Source: Zeimonas sp039807785
GTDB taxonomy: Bacteria > Pseudomonadota > Gammaproteobacteria > Burkholderiales > Burkholderiaceae_E
Assembly (NCBI GenBank): GCA_039807785.1
Contig: JBDHRX010000160.1
Coordinates: forward strand, 1 to 5,637
Length of the DNA stretch: 5,637 bases
Direction: 5' to 3'
Program-made: the position numbers and the translations under genes
Shown here: one piece after another, positions 1 through 5,637 of the stretch
Numbering within the stretch: the stretch's first letter is position 1
Layout of the letters: the number at the start of each line of letters is the position of its first letter
Notes under the pieces: generated by a model
What the model was told of the DNA's origin: nothing
The model's input: only the letters and a program-made list of their open reading frames with translations
Database searches by the model: none

Positions 1-1
1 G

Positions 2-349
2 CCGGCCCCCGCGCCGCCGCCGGTCGCCGCCGCGCCGGCCCCGCCGCCGCCCGCGCCCGGACCACGGGATCTCTCGATCCGCGCGGTCGAATACCTCAGA
101 CTCCCGGTGCTGCGCTACCCGTCGATCTCGCGCCGGCTGCTCGAGGAAGGACGCGTGGACGTGCGCGTGCTGGTCGATGCCGGCGGCGCGCCGCGCGAGA
201 TGACGGTGGTGCGCTCGTCGGGCTACCCGCGCCTGGACGAGGCCGCGCTGACCACGGTCCGCGCCACCCGCTTCAAGCCGTATACCGAGAACGGCGTCGC
301 GATGCCGTTCTGGGTCGTGATGCCCCTGATATTCGAACTGGAGAGCTGA
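2..349 (+). CDS. tonB: Energy transducer TonB, C-terminal part (5' end outside window)
   Basis: TonB spans the periplasm and transmits energy from the ExbB-ExbD proton channel to TonB-dependent outer-membrane receptors. The frame is open from base 2 to the TGA at 347-349, about 115 residues, so the N-terminal membrane anchor is missing. The first ~20 residues are almost only Pro and Ala with one Val, the low-complexity linker typical of TonB. The TonB C-terminal domain follows: a YPSISRRLLEEGRV segment (the usual YP-x-x-S/A-R-R-x-x-x-EG-x-V pattern), then SSGYPRLDEAAL, RFKPYTENG and a hydrophobic end, PFWVVMPLIFEL. A GTG at 107 could look like a start, but it lies inside the conserved domain with no ribosome-binding site, so I read this as the 3' part of a longer gene. 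exbB begins two bases after the stop, which supports TonB over TolA or another TonB-domain protein. Confidence 0.9.
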   Translation, partial: PAPAPPPVAAAPAPPPPAPGPRDLSIRAVEYLRLPVLRYPSISRRLLEEGRVDVRVLVDAGGAPREMTVVRSSGYPRLDEAALTTVRATRFKPYTENGVAMPFWVVMPLIFELES

Positions 350-351
350 TC

Positions 352-1107
352 GTGCAGGAACCTCAAGTCGCGCTCGGAGTGGCCCACTTCCTCGCGCAAA
401 CCGATTCGGTGGGCGTGGCCCTGCTGGTCCTGTTGCTGGCCATGTCGGTCACCTCCTGGGTCCTGATCGTGATCAAGGGCCTGTCGCAGACGATCCGCGC
501 CCGGCGCAGCGAGCAGTTCCTGCGGCTGTTCTGGAACGCGCACTCGCTCGACGAGGTGCAGGCCGAGATCGCGACCCACGGCGCGCGCGACCCGTTCTCG
601 CACCTGGCGGCGCACGCGATGCACGCGCAGGCCCATCACGCGAAGTACGGCGCCGCCCGCCTGTCCGAGGCCGGCAGCGCGCAGGACTTCGTCACCCGGA
701 CCATCAAGAAGGTGCTCGACGAGGAGAACACGCGCCTCGAGAACGGCCTGACCACGCTCGCCACGATCGGCGCCACCGCGCCCTTCGTGGGGCTGTTCGG
801 CACCGTCTGGGGCGTCTACCACGCGCTGGTGGCGATCGGCATCTCCGGCTCGGGCACGCTCGACAAGGTCGCCGGGCCGGTGGGCGAGGCGCTCATCATG
901 ACCGCGATCGGGCTCGCGGTGGCGGTGCCAGCGGTGGTCGCCTACAACGCGATCTCGCGCAGCAACCGCGTGCTCAACGGCAAGCTCGATGCCTTCGCGT
1001 TCGAGCTGCTCACCTTCCTGTCGATGGGCCAGGCGCTGCAGTCGGCCGATCACCCGCAACAGAACGGCGTGCGGCCGATGCCCGCGATGGCCGCGGCCCG
1101 CGCCTGA
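352..1107 (+). CDS. exbB: ExbB, proton channel subunit of the TonB system (MotA/TolQ/ExbB family)
   Basis: ExbB is the inner-membrane scaffold that forms a proton channel with ExbD and energises TonB. The 251-residue protein has the family layout: a short N-terminus, TM1 at about 19-41, a long cytoplasmic loop to about 133, then TM2 (about 134-163) and TM3 (about 178-200). TM2 carries TAPFVGLFGTVWGVYHAL and TM3 carries PVGEALIMTAIGLAVAVP, both hallmark ExbB/TolQ motifs. E179, T151 and T184 appear to match E. coli Glu176, Thr148 and Thr181 of the channel. The start is GTG at 352, chosen because GGAGAG at 340-345 lies a suitable distance upstream, inside the tonB end. The C-terminal ~20 residues are Ala/Pro/Met-rich and look unstructured. 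Position between tonB and exbD argues for ExbB over the paralogue TolQ, which would normally sit with tolR and tolA. Confidence 0.95.
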   Translation: MQEPQVALGVAHFLAQTDSVGVALLVLLLAMSVTSWVLIVIKGLSQTIRARRSEQFLRLFWNAHSLDEVQAEIATHGARDPFSHLAAHAMHAQAHHAKYGAARLSEAGSAQDFVTRTIKKVLDEENTRLENGLTTLATIGATAPFVGLFGTVWGVYHALVAIGISGSGTLDKVAGPVGEALIMTAIGLAVAVPAVVAYNAISRSNRVLNGKLDAFAFELLTFLSMGQALQSADHPQQNGVRPMPAMAAARA

Positions 1108-1111
1108 ACCC

Positions 1112-1118
1112 GGAGGAA
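1112..1118 (+). promoter_or_regulatory. Shine-Dalgarno site of exbD
   Basis: GGAGGAA is a near-perfect anti-16S match, five bases before ATG 1124 and just after the exbB stop (1105-1107). It decides the exbD start against upstream in-frame codons that overlap exbB. It also suggests exbD is translated from its own strong site and not only by coupling. Confidence 0.85.
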
Positions 1119-1123
1119 CACCC

Positions 1124-1543
1124 ATGGCCTTCGCATCGTTCGATCGCAACAGCGGCAACGGCCCGATGGCGGACATCAACATGGTCCCGCTGATCGACGT
1201 GATGCTGGTGCTGCTGGTGATCTTCATCGTCACCGCCCCGCTGCTCACGCACTCGGTCAAGCTGGACCTGCCGAAGGCCGACTCCCAGGTCACCCGCCTG
1301 GAGCCCGAGCGGATCGACTTCGTGATCGACGCGGCCGGCGGCCGCTTCTGGAACGGCGAATCGGTGAGCCGCGAGGAGGCCGCGCAGCGGCTGGTCACCG
1401 CGGGCGAGCGCCAGCCCCAGCCGGAGATCCACCTGCGCGCCGACCAGTCGACCAGCTACCGCTACGTGGCCGAGACGCTGGCCGATGCGGCGCGCGCCGG
1501 GTTGACGAAGATCGGATTCGTCAGCGAACCCGAGCGCCACTGA
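1124..1543 (+). CDS. exbD: ExbD, TonB-system proton channel subunit (ExbD/TolR family)
   Basis: ExbD pairs with ExbB: its single N-terminal helix carries the proton-accepting Asp and its periplasmic domain contacts TonB. From ATG 1124 the protein is 139 residues, normal for the family. The N-terminus has MADINMVPLIDVMLVLLVIF (15-34), the canonical motif. The key Asp is residue 25, the same number as the essential Asp25 of E. coli ExbD. The helix spans about 22-40, and the rest (about 41-139) is a small periplasmic domain ending near a TKIGFVSEP strand. The frame stays open upstream to 989, but that part is antisensical to the family and overlaps exbB. The strong GGAGGAA at 1112-1118, five bases before ATG 1124, fixes the start. 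The gene follows exbB by 16 bases. Its last 23 bases overlap the end of the opposite-strand TatD-family gene. Confidence 0.95.
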   Translation: MAFASFDRNSGNGPMADINMVPLIDVMLVLLVIFIVTAPLLTHSVKLDLPKADSQVTRLEPERIDFVIDAAGGRFWNGESVSREEAAQRLVTAGERQPQPEIHLRADQSTSYRYVAETLADAARAGLTKIGFVSEPERH

Positions 1544-2339
1544 GGCCCGGGCCCCGCAGCAGCGCCTGCAGCCGGGGCATCGCGCGGCACGCGTTGGCGG
1601 CGGTGCGCCGAACCGCGAGCGCGACCGGCTCGCCGCGCAACTCGGCGAACACCTGCGCGATGCGCGCGAGCTGCGACGGCTCGTTGCGGGCTCGCGCCAG
1701 CCATGCCGGCGCGATGTCCGGCGCATCCGTCTCGAGCACGTGCGCGTCGCCGGGCAGCTCCCGCACCAGCCGGCGGATCCGCAGCGCGCGATCGTGGGTC
1801 ATCGCCCCGCCGAAACCGAGCACCATGCCGAGCTCCAGGTACTGCGCGGCCTGCTGCGGGCTGCCGTTGAACGCGTGCGCGATGCCGCCCGGGGGCCGGA
1901 CGCCGCGCAACTGCTTGAGCACCGCGTCCTGCGCCCGGCGCACGTGCATCAGCACCGGCAACCCGAACTCGCGCGCCAGCGCGAGCTGCGCGCGCAGGAA
2001 ATGCTCCTGGCGCGCCCGGTCGTGCCCGGGCTCGAAGAAGTCGAGGCCGATCTCGCCGATCGCGACGAAGGCCGGATCAGCGAGCGCCGCCTCGACCGCG
2101 GCGCGCAGCCGGGCCAGCGCGTCCGCCTCGGCACGAGCGACGTACAGCGGATGGATGCCCAGCGCGTAGCCGATGCGCGCATCGGCGGCGGCGAGGCCAC
2201 GCACCGCCTCGAAGTTCGCCACCTCGACCGCCGGCACCACGATCGCCGCGACCCCCGAGGCGAACGCGCGCTCGCGCACCGCGTCGCGGTCGGCCGCGAA
2301 CTCGGCGGCGTCCAGGTGGCAGTGCGTGTCGATCAGCAT
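1521..2339 (-). CDS. yjjV: TatD-family metal-dependent hydrolase, YjjV-like
   Basis: TatD-family proteins are TIM-barrel metalloenzymes, with DNase or phosphodiesterase activity shown for some members; the substrate of the YjjV branch is not settled. The 272-residue protein shows the full ligand set in order: DTHCHLD (metal His6 and His8), a GIHP turn (61-64), GEIGLDFF (Glu96), LPVLMHVRRA (His132), IAHAFNGS (His155) and LETDAPD (Asp205), with RNEP at 218-221. The VPAVEVANF stretch (35-43), ALGIHP and the LETDAPD context match E. coli YjjV better than E. coli TatD, from memory. The ATG at 2337-2339 immediately precedes the LIDTHCH motif; only a weak AGGG lies upstream. Family homology normally ends near N249-L257, so the last ~15 residues are an extra tail that runs into exbD. 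The gene lies 103 bases downstream of the Bug gene on the same strand and may be co-transcribed with it. Confidence 0.93.
   Translation of the reverse strand: MLIDTHCHLDAAEFAADRDAVRERAFASGVAAIVVPAVEVANFEAVRGLAAADARIGYALGIHPLYVARAEADALARLRAAVEAALADPAFVAIGEIGLDFFEPGHDRARQEHFLRAQLALAREFGLPVLMHVRRAQDAVLKQLRGVRPPGGIAHAFNGSPQQAAQYLELGMVLGFGGAMTHDRALRIRRLVRELPGDAHVLETDAPDIAPAWLARARNEPSQLARIAQVFAELRGEPVALAVRRTAANACRAMPRLQALLRGPGLSGARVR
1551..1578 (+). terminator. Candidate 3' hairpin after exbD (not a canonical intrinsic terminator)
   Basis: Seven bases after the exbD stop, GCCCC (1551-1555) can pair with GGGGC (1574-1578). Stacked inside, GCAG (1556-1559) pairs with CTGC (1566-1569), leaving a six-base loop and a four-base bulge (1570-1573). 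A perfect palindrome, GGCCCGGGCC, lies directly before it at 1544-1553. There is no T-run after the stem, so this would be at most a 3'-end-stabilising or Rho-assisted structure. It lies inside the coding end of the opposite-strand TatD gene. Stems of this size are common by chance at this GC content. Confidence 0.25.
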
Positions 2340-2442
2340 CGGGGCCCTGGCGCGGCGGCGGGAACGCGCACTCGCGCCGCGGGGTCCGGAGCGCCGCGCC
2401 GCCCGCCGGGAGCGGGGGCGACGCTCCGGGGCGCGCCGGCGC
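2340..2442. other. Spacer between the Bug gene and the TatD-family gene
   Basis: This 103-base, extremely GC-rich spacer separates two - strand genes. It contains a perfect six-base inverted repeat, GGAGCG (2409-2414) and CGCTCC (2422-2427), with a seven-base loop and no T-run in either direction. This could be a weak or Rho-assisted terminator for the Bug gene, or chance in GC-rich DNA. I see no convincing promoter for the TatD gene and no small ORF I would defend. Confidence 0.35.
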
Positions 2443-3435
2443 TCAGTCGATCGTCGCGCCGCTGCGCCGGATGATCGGCGCCATGACCTCGCGCTCGGCC
2501 AGCATGAACCTGCGCAGGTCGTCGGCCGACCCGCCGATCGGCTCCATGTACTGCGCGTGCAGCTTCTCGCGCACCTCGGGCATCGCGAGCACCGCGTTGA
2601 TCTCCCGGTTCATCCGCTCGACGATCGCGTCCGGCGTCGTGCCCGGCGCGACGAAGGCCATCCAGGCCATGCTCTCGATCTCCGGCAGGCCGGCCTCTTT
2701 CATCGTCGGGATGTCCGGCGTGAGCGCGCTGCGCTTGCCGGTCGACACCGCCAGCGCGCGCAGCTTGCCGGCCTTGACCTGCGGAATCACCGCCACCGCG
2801 GGCACGCAGGCGAACTGCACGTCGCCCTGCAGGATCGACATGATCGCCTGCGGCGACGACGGATACGGGATGTGGACGGCGAAGGTCCCGGTCTTCGCCT
2901 TCAGCAGCTCGATGCCCAGGTGCGACAGGCTCCCGACCCCGGTCGACGAGAAGTTGAACTTGCCGGGGTTGGCCTTCATCGCGTCGACCAGCCCCTTCAG
3001 CGAGGTGATGCCGGAATCGCTCCGGACCGTGCAGACGTTGGCCTGGCCCCCGCCCAGCACCACCGGGCGCAGCTCGGTGAACGGATCGTAGGAGAGCTTC
3101 TTGTAGAGCACCGTGTTGTAGACCAGCGGACCGTTGGTGCTCACCAGGAACGTGTACCCGTCGCCGGCGGCCTTCGCCACCATCCCGGTGCCCAGGTTGC
3201 CGCCCGCGCCGGCCCGGTTCTCGACCACGACCGGCTGGCCGAGCCGCGGCTGCAGGCGGTCGGCGACCAGCCGCGCGAAGACGTCCGGCGAGGAGCCGGC
3301 GCCATAGGGGACGACGATCTTGACCGGACGGCTGGGCCAGCCGGGATCGGCCCCCTGCGCGGCGGCGGTGGACAGGATCGAGGCCGCGGCGGCGGCCAGC
3401 AGGATGCCCAGCAGGCGATGCGGGGAGGAGGTCAT
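2443..3435 (-). CDS. Bug-family (TctC-type) tripartite tricarboxylate transporter substrate-binding protein
   Basis: Bug proteins are periplasmic two-lobed binding proteins for carboxylates and related small molecules. Some feed a TctAB permease and many are orphans. The 330-residue length is typical. Residues 1-28 form a Sec signal peptide: a basic residue at R7, a hydrophobic Leu/Ala core and an AAAQGA cleavage zone near 26-29. The mature part has the family signature: WPSRPVKIVVPYGAGSSPDV (33-52), then LGQPVVVENRAGAGGNLGT (65-83), AAGDGYTFLVSTNG (89-102) and YKKLSYDP (111-118). The C-terminal lobe has GKLRALAVSTGKRSALTPDI (223-242), PTMKEAGLPE and FVAPGTTPDAIV. The first ligand loop reads YGAGSS where many members have a PPGG-type loop, indicating a subgroup. 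C135 and C210 are the only cysteines and could form a disulfide (inference). The start is ATG 3433-3435 with AGAGGA upstream. No tctA, tctB or regulator is in view, so the ligand cannot be named. Confidence 0.92.
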   Translation of the reverse strand: MTSSPHRLLGILLAAAAASILSTAAAQGADPGWPSRPVKIVVPYGAGSSPDVFARLVADRLQPRLGQPVVVENRAGAGGNLGTGMVAKAAGDGYTFLVSTNGPLVYNTVLYKKLSYDPFTELRPVVLGGGQANVCTVRSDSGITSLKGLVDAMKANPGKFNFSSTGVGSLSHLGIELLKAKTGTFAVHIPYPSSPQAIMSILQGDVQFACVPAVAVIPQVKAGKLRALAVSTGKRSALTPDIPTMKEAGLPEIESMAWMAFVAPGTTPDAIVERMNREINAVLAMPEVREKLHAQYMEPIGGSADDLRRFMLAEREVMAPIIRRSGATID

Positions 3436-3443
3436 CGATGGGG

Positions 3444-3449
3444 TCCTCT
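3444..3449 (-). promoter_or_regulatory. Shine-Dalgarno site of the Bug-family gene
   Basis: On the - strand AGAGGA lies eight bases before ATG 3433-3435. It supports this start, which also places the signal peptide correctly at the N-terminus. The 85-base gap to lolD (3436-3520) shows no clear promoter hexamers and no T-tailed hairpin, so it is unclear whether the gene has its own promoter. Confidence 0.65.
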
Positions 3450-3520
3450 TCGGTTCGGAAGCACCGCGCCGGGCGTTCGGGATCGGACGCCGGGAACGGG
3501 GCCCGGTTGGCGGGAAGGCG

Positions 3521-4270
3521 TCAGCGAATGCGATCGTCCGCCAGAATGCGTCCGTCGCGCAACTGCAGCACCCGGTCGACGCGGGCCGCGAGGTCGCGGT
3601 CGTGCGTGACGATGACGAAGGCCACGCCCAGCTCGCGCGAGAGCGCCTCCATCAGCGCGTAGACCTGCCCGGCGGTCGCGCTGTCCAGGTTCCCGGTGGG
3701 CTCGTCGGCCAGCACGCAGCGCGGCTCGGTCACCAGCGCGCGCGCCAGCGCCACCCGCTGGCGCTCGCCGCCCGAGAGCTGCCCCGGCGGGTGCTCGAGC
3801 CGCGCGCCGAGCCCGACCCGCTGCAGCATCGCGGCGGCCTGGCGACGCGCCTCGTCCGGTCGCAGGCGACGGATCCGCAGCGGCATCGCCACGTTCTCCA
3901 GCGCGCTGAACTCGGGCAGCAGGTGATGGAACTGGTAGACGAACCCCAGCAGGCGGTTGCGGCGCGCGCCGAGCGCGGCCTGCGACAACCCGTCGATCGG
4001 CTGCCCGAGCCAGCACACCGCGCCGCCGCTCGCCTCGTCGAGGCCGCCCAGCAAGTGCAGCAGCGTGCTTTTGCCCGATCCGGAAGCCCCCATGATCGCG
4101 ACCCGCTCGCCGGCCCCGATGGCGATGTCGACGTCGTGCAGCACCGGCACCGCGAGCGCGCCGCTGCCGTAGACCTTCGAAAGCCCGCGCCCGTCCAGCA
4201 CGGCGGGCGCCGCCCGCGACGCCTCGTGCCCGGCGCCGGGAGATGCCGTCGGGGCGGGCGGGCGCGTCAT
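3521..4270 (-). CDS. lolD: LolD, ATPase subunit of the lipoprotein-releasing ABC transporter
   Basis: LolD hydrolyses ATP to drive release of outer-membrane lipoproteins from the inner membrane to LolA. From ATG 4268-4270 the protein is 249 residues. All ABC ATPase motifs are present: Walker A GASGSGKS (61-68), Q-loop Gln113 in FVYQFHHLLPEFSALENVAM (a LolD-type sequence), signature LSGGERQRVALARAL (165-179), Walker B CVLADEPTGNLD (185-196) and H-loop His223 in VTHD. The first ~22 residues are an Ala/Pro-rich extension before the domain and may be poorly conserved. The same frame stays open upstream to 5602, but that part lies over the permease gene and is spurious. The start codon overlaps the permease stop as ATGA (4267-4270), with no Shine-Dalgarno site, so translation is probably coupled. 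It belongs to the MacB/LolD ATPase group; the adjacent LolC/E-type permease makes LolD the best assignment. Confidence 0.95.
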   Translation of the reverse strand: MTRPPAPTASPGAGHEASRAAPAVLDGRGLSKVYGSGALAVPVLHDVDIAIGAGERVAIMGASGSGKSTLLHLLGGLDEASGGAVCWLGQPIDGLSQAALGARRNRLLGFVYQFHHLLPEFSALENVAMPLRIRRLRPDEARRQAAAMLQRVGLGARLEHPPGQLSGGERQRVALARALVTEPRCVLADEPTGNLDSATAGQVYALMEALSRELGVAFVIVTHDRDLAARVDRVLQLRDGRILADDRIR

Positions 4271-5523
4271 TCGTAGCGCAGCGCTTCGGCGGGCCGCACG
4301 CGCGAGGCGCGCCAGCTCGGGTAGAGGGTCGAGGCGAGCGCGAGCACGCAGGCGGTGCCGCCGATGACCGCCACATCGGGCAGCCGCAGGTCGCTCGGCA
4401 GGTAGTCGATGAAATAGATGCCCTTCGGCAGGATCTGGAAGCCGAACAGCGACTCGATCCAGCCGGTCACGGGGCCGATGTTGAGCGCCAGCAGGACGCC
4501 GAGCACGATGCCGAGCAGGGTGCCGAGCAGCCCGACCGAGGCCCCCTGGATCACGAAGATGCGCATGATGCTGGCGGGCGTCGCCCCGAGCGTGCGCAGG
4601 ATCGCGATGTCGGACTGCTTGTCGGTCACGGTCATGACCAGCATCGACACCAGGTTGAAGGCCGCGACCGCCATGATCAGCGTGAGGATGATGAACATCA
4701 TCCGTTTCTCGATCTGCACCGCGGCGAACCAGTTGCGGTTCTCGGCCGACCAGTCGCGGATCAGCACGTCGGCGTTCATCGTGCGCGCGAGCTCGCTGGC
4801 GACGCGCGGCGCGGCAAGCATGTCGCGCGTCTTCAGCCGCACGCCGCTCACGCCCTCGACCCGGAACAGGCGCGCGGCATCCTCGATGTTCATCAGCAGC
4901 AGGCTCGAGTCGTACTCGTAGTGGCCGGCCCGGAACACCGCGACCACGGTGAGCTGGCGCAGCCTCGGCACCAGTCCGGCCGGCGTCGCGGTGCCCTGCG
5001 GCGCGATCAGCGTCAGCTTCGACCCGATGTCGAGCAGGAGCCGGTCGGCCAGCTCGCTGCCGATCGCGACGCCGAACTCGCCGGGGCGCAGGTCGGTGAG
5101 CCTGCCGCGCAGCATCCGGCGCGCGAAGTCGGCAACCTCGGGCTCGAGCGCCGGATCGACGCCGCGCACCAGCACGCCGCCGACGCTGCCCTCGTGGCTG
5201 AGCATCGCCTGGCCGGTCACGTAGGGCGCGCCGCCCACCACCGCCGGATTGCGCCGCGCCTGCGCCAGCACCGACGGCCAGTCGGTCATCGGCGTGCGGC
5301 CCGCGATCACCTCGATGTGCGCGAGCACCGAGAGCATGCGGTCGCGCACCTCTTTCTGGAACCCGTTCATCACCGAGAGGACGGTGATCAGCGCGGCGAC
5401 GCCGAGCGCGATGCCCGCGACCGAAAGCGCCGAGATGAACGAGATGAAGCCGTTGCGCCGACCCGCGCGCCGGCTGGCTCGGGTGTAGCGAAGGCCGATG
5501 AAGAGTTCGTAGGGGAATGGCAT
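4267..5523 (-). CDS. lolC: LolC/E-family lipoprotein-releasing permease (single-permease Lol system)
   Basis: This is the membrane subunit of the lipoprotein-releasing transporter. From ATG 5521-5523 it is 418 residues, the usual length. It opens with YELFIGLRYTRA, then NGFISFISALSVAGIALGVA leading into TM1 (about 27-51) and VLSVMNGFQKEVRDRML, all strongly typical of LolC/E. A large periplasmic domain follows (about 55-273), including the QGTATPAGLVPRLRQLTVVA and YEYDSSLLLMNIEDAARLF segments near the LolA-contact region. Three more helices lie at about 275-300, 320-348 and 383-402, ending in PSWRASRVRPAEALRYE. GTG 5566 and ATG 5563 would add 15 and 14 residues, but family homology begins at MPFPYELFIGL, so I prefer 5523. 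No start has a good Shine-Dalgarno site. No second permease lies next to lolD, so it may work as a homodimer, as proposed for LolF systems. Confidence 0.93.
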   Translation of the reverse strand: MPFPYELFIGLRYTRASRRAGRRNGFISFISALSVAGIALGVAALITVLSVMNGFQKEVRDRMLSVLAHIEVIAGRTPMTDWPSVLAQARRNPAVVGGAPYVTGQAMLSHEGSVGGVLVRGVDPALEPEVADFARRMLRGRLTDLRPGEFGVAIGSELADRLLLDIGSKLTLIAPQGTATPAGLVPRLRQLTVVAVFRAGHYEYDSSLLLMNIEDAARLFRVEGVSGVRLKTRDMLAAPRVASELARTMNADVLIRDWSAENRNWFAAVQIEKRMMFIILTLIMAVAAFNLVSMLVMTVTDKQSDIAILRTLGATPASIMRIFVIQGASVGLLGTLLGIVLGVLLALNIGPVTGWIESLFGFQILPKGIYFIDYLPSDLRLPDVAVIGGTACVLALASTLYPSWRASRVRPAEALRYE

Positions 5524-5557
5524 CTGGGACGCCGGCAGTTTGCCATAGAATCCCGCG
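5524..5557. promoter_or_regulatory. Putative divergent promoter region between the lol operon and a right-hand gene
   Basis: If the permease starts at 5523 and a + strand gene starts at 5558, only 34 bases separate them. The region is locally AT-richer than its surroundings. On the + strand TAGAAT (5546-5551) is one mismatch from a sigma70 -10 box, placed so that transcription would begin at or next to GTG 5558. No good -35 box lies 16-18 bases upstream. On the - strand I see only weak -10-like matches. The call rests on arrangement and one hexamer. Confidence 0.3.
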
Positions 5558-5637
5558 GTGACCATCACCCTGCTGTGCGCCGGCGCGCTCGCCCGCCCGC
5601 ACGCCGCGGCCGCCGGCGAGCAGGCCGCGGCCCCGCC
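5558..5637 (+). CDS. Possible N-terminus of a divergent gene, cut by the window end
   Basis: From GTG 5558-5560 the + strand is open to the window end, giving 26 codons that start VTITLLCAGALARPHAAAAG. A short hydrophobic strand followed by Ala-rich sequence could begin a cytoplasmic enzyme or be a weak signal sequence. It is too short to assign. From memory, a phosphoglycerate-mutase or RpfE-like gene sometimes lies divergent to lolC in Burkholderiales, with a similar N-terminal pattern; this is an unverified guess. There is no Shine-Dalgarno site before the GTG, and the true start could lie beyond the window. Open frames are common by chance at this GC content. Confidence 0.35.
   Translation, partial: MTITLLCAGALARPHAAAAGEQAAAP

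Noticed and set aside
989..1123. In-frame upstream extension of exbD
   Set aside because: It overlaps the exbB coding end with low-complexity Arg/Cys/Pro sequence. The strong ribosome-binding site at 1112-1118 and ExbD homology fix the start at 1124.
223..1398. Long - strand open frame (391 codons) opposite tonB-exbB-exbD
   Set aside because: It is antisense to three clearly recognisable genes, its translation is Arg/Gly/His-rich without any family motif, and long antisense frames are expected at this GC content.
3436..3520. Possible terminator or promoter between lolD and the Bug gene
   Set aside because: Only short imperfect stems (for example GGCGT with ACGCC, and CCGGG with CCCGG) without a T-run, and no convincing -35/-10 pair; indistinguishable from chance pairing in GC-rich DNA.
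2173..3609. Long + strand open frame (478 codons) opposite the TatD and Bug genes
   Set aside because: Arg/Ala/Asp-rich, no recognisable domain, fully antisense to two well-supported genes and crossing their spacer.
3320..4276. + strand frame opposite lolD and the Bug gene start
   Set aside because: Gln/Arg/Ala-rich shadow of lolD with no motif and no ribosome-binding site.
4271..5602. Upstream open extension of the lolD frame, suggesting a 693-residue fusion
   Set aside because: The extension overlaps the permease gene in another frame on the same strand and is Arg/Ala-rich without motifs. LolD homology is complete from ATG 4270, which overlaps the permease stop as ATGA.
1..5637. Search for CRISPR, tRNA, insertion sequence, toxin-antitoxin, phage-defence or riboswitch features
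   Set aside because: No direct repeat arrays, cloverleaf, transposase motifs, terminal inverted repeats or small paired genes were seen; the window is filled by conserved envelope and housekeeping genes plus one Bug protein.

Overview
The window is very GC-rich (roughly 70% by eye) and densely coded. It looks like chromosomal DNA of a betaproteobacterium, probably Burkholderiales. The evidence is the tonB-exbB-exbD gene order, a single LolC/E-type permease paired with LolD, a YjjV-like TatD hydrolase close to lolCD, and a Bug (TctC-type) periplasmic binding protein, a family greatly expanded in that order. The taxonomic call rests on family knowledge and composition, not on a marker gene.

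Layout. On the + strand, the left 1.5 kb is an energy-transduction operon: the 3' part of tonB (cut by the window edge, with a Pro/Ala-rich linker and the C-terminal domain), then exbB and exbD, with gaps of 2 and 16 bases. Everything from 1521 to 5523 is on the - strand and reads right to left: lolC/E-type permease, lolD ATPase (ATGA overlap with the permease), a Bug-family solute-binding protein, and a TatD/YjjV metal-dependent hydrolase. exbD and the TatD gene converge and their coding ends overlap by 23 bp. At the right edge, the start of a possible divergent + strand gene runs out of the window.

Function. TonB-ExbB-ExbD uses the proton-motive force to drive TonB-dependent outer-membrane receptors. 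LolC-LolD releases outer-membrane lipoproteins from the inner membrane to LolA. TatD/YjjV proteins are TIM-barrel metal-dependent phosphodiesterases or nucleases. The Bug protein is a periplasmic carboxylate-type ligand binder with no TctA/TctB transporter partner in view. It sits between lolD and the TatD gene, which are often neighbours in related bacteria, so it may be an insertion into a housekeeping cluster.

No stretch over 300 bases lacks a gene. I see no tRNA, rRNA, CRISPR array, insertion sequence or prophage signature. I found no convincing new biological system. The points worth checking are the Bug gene's position, the convergent overlap with its hairpin, the single-permease Lol transporter, and the tight, possibly leaderless, divergent start region on the right.
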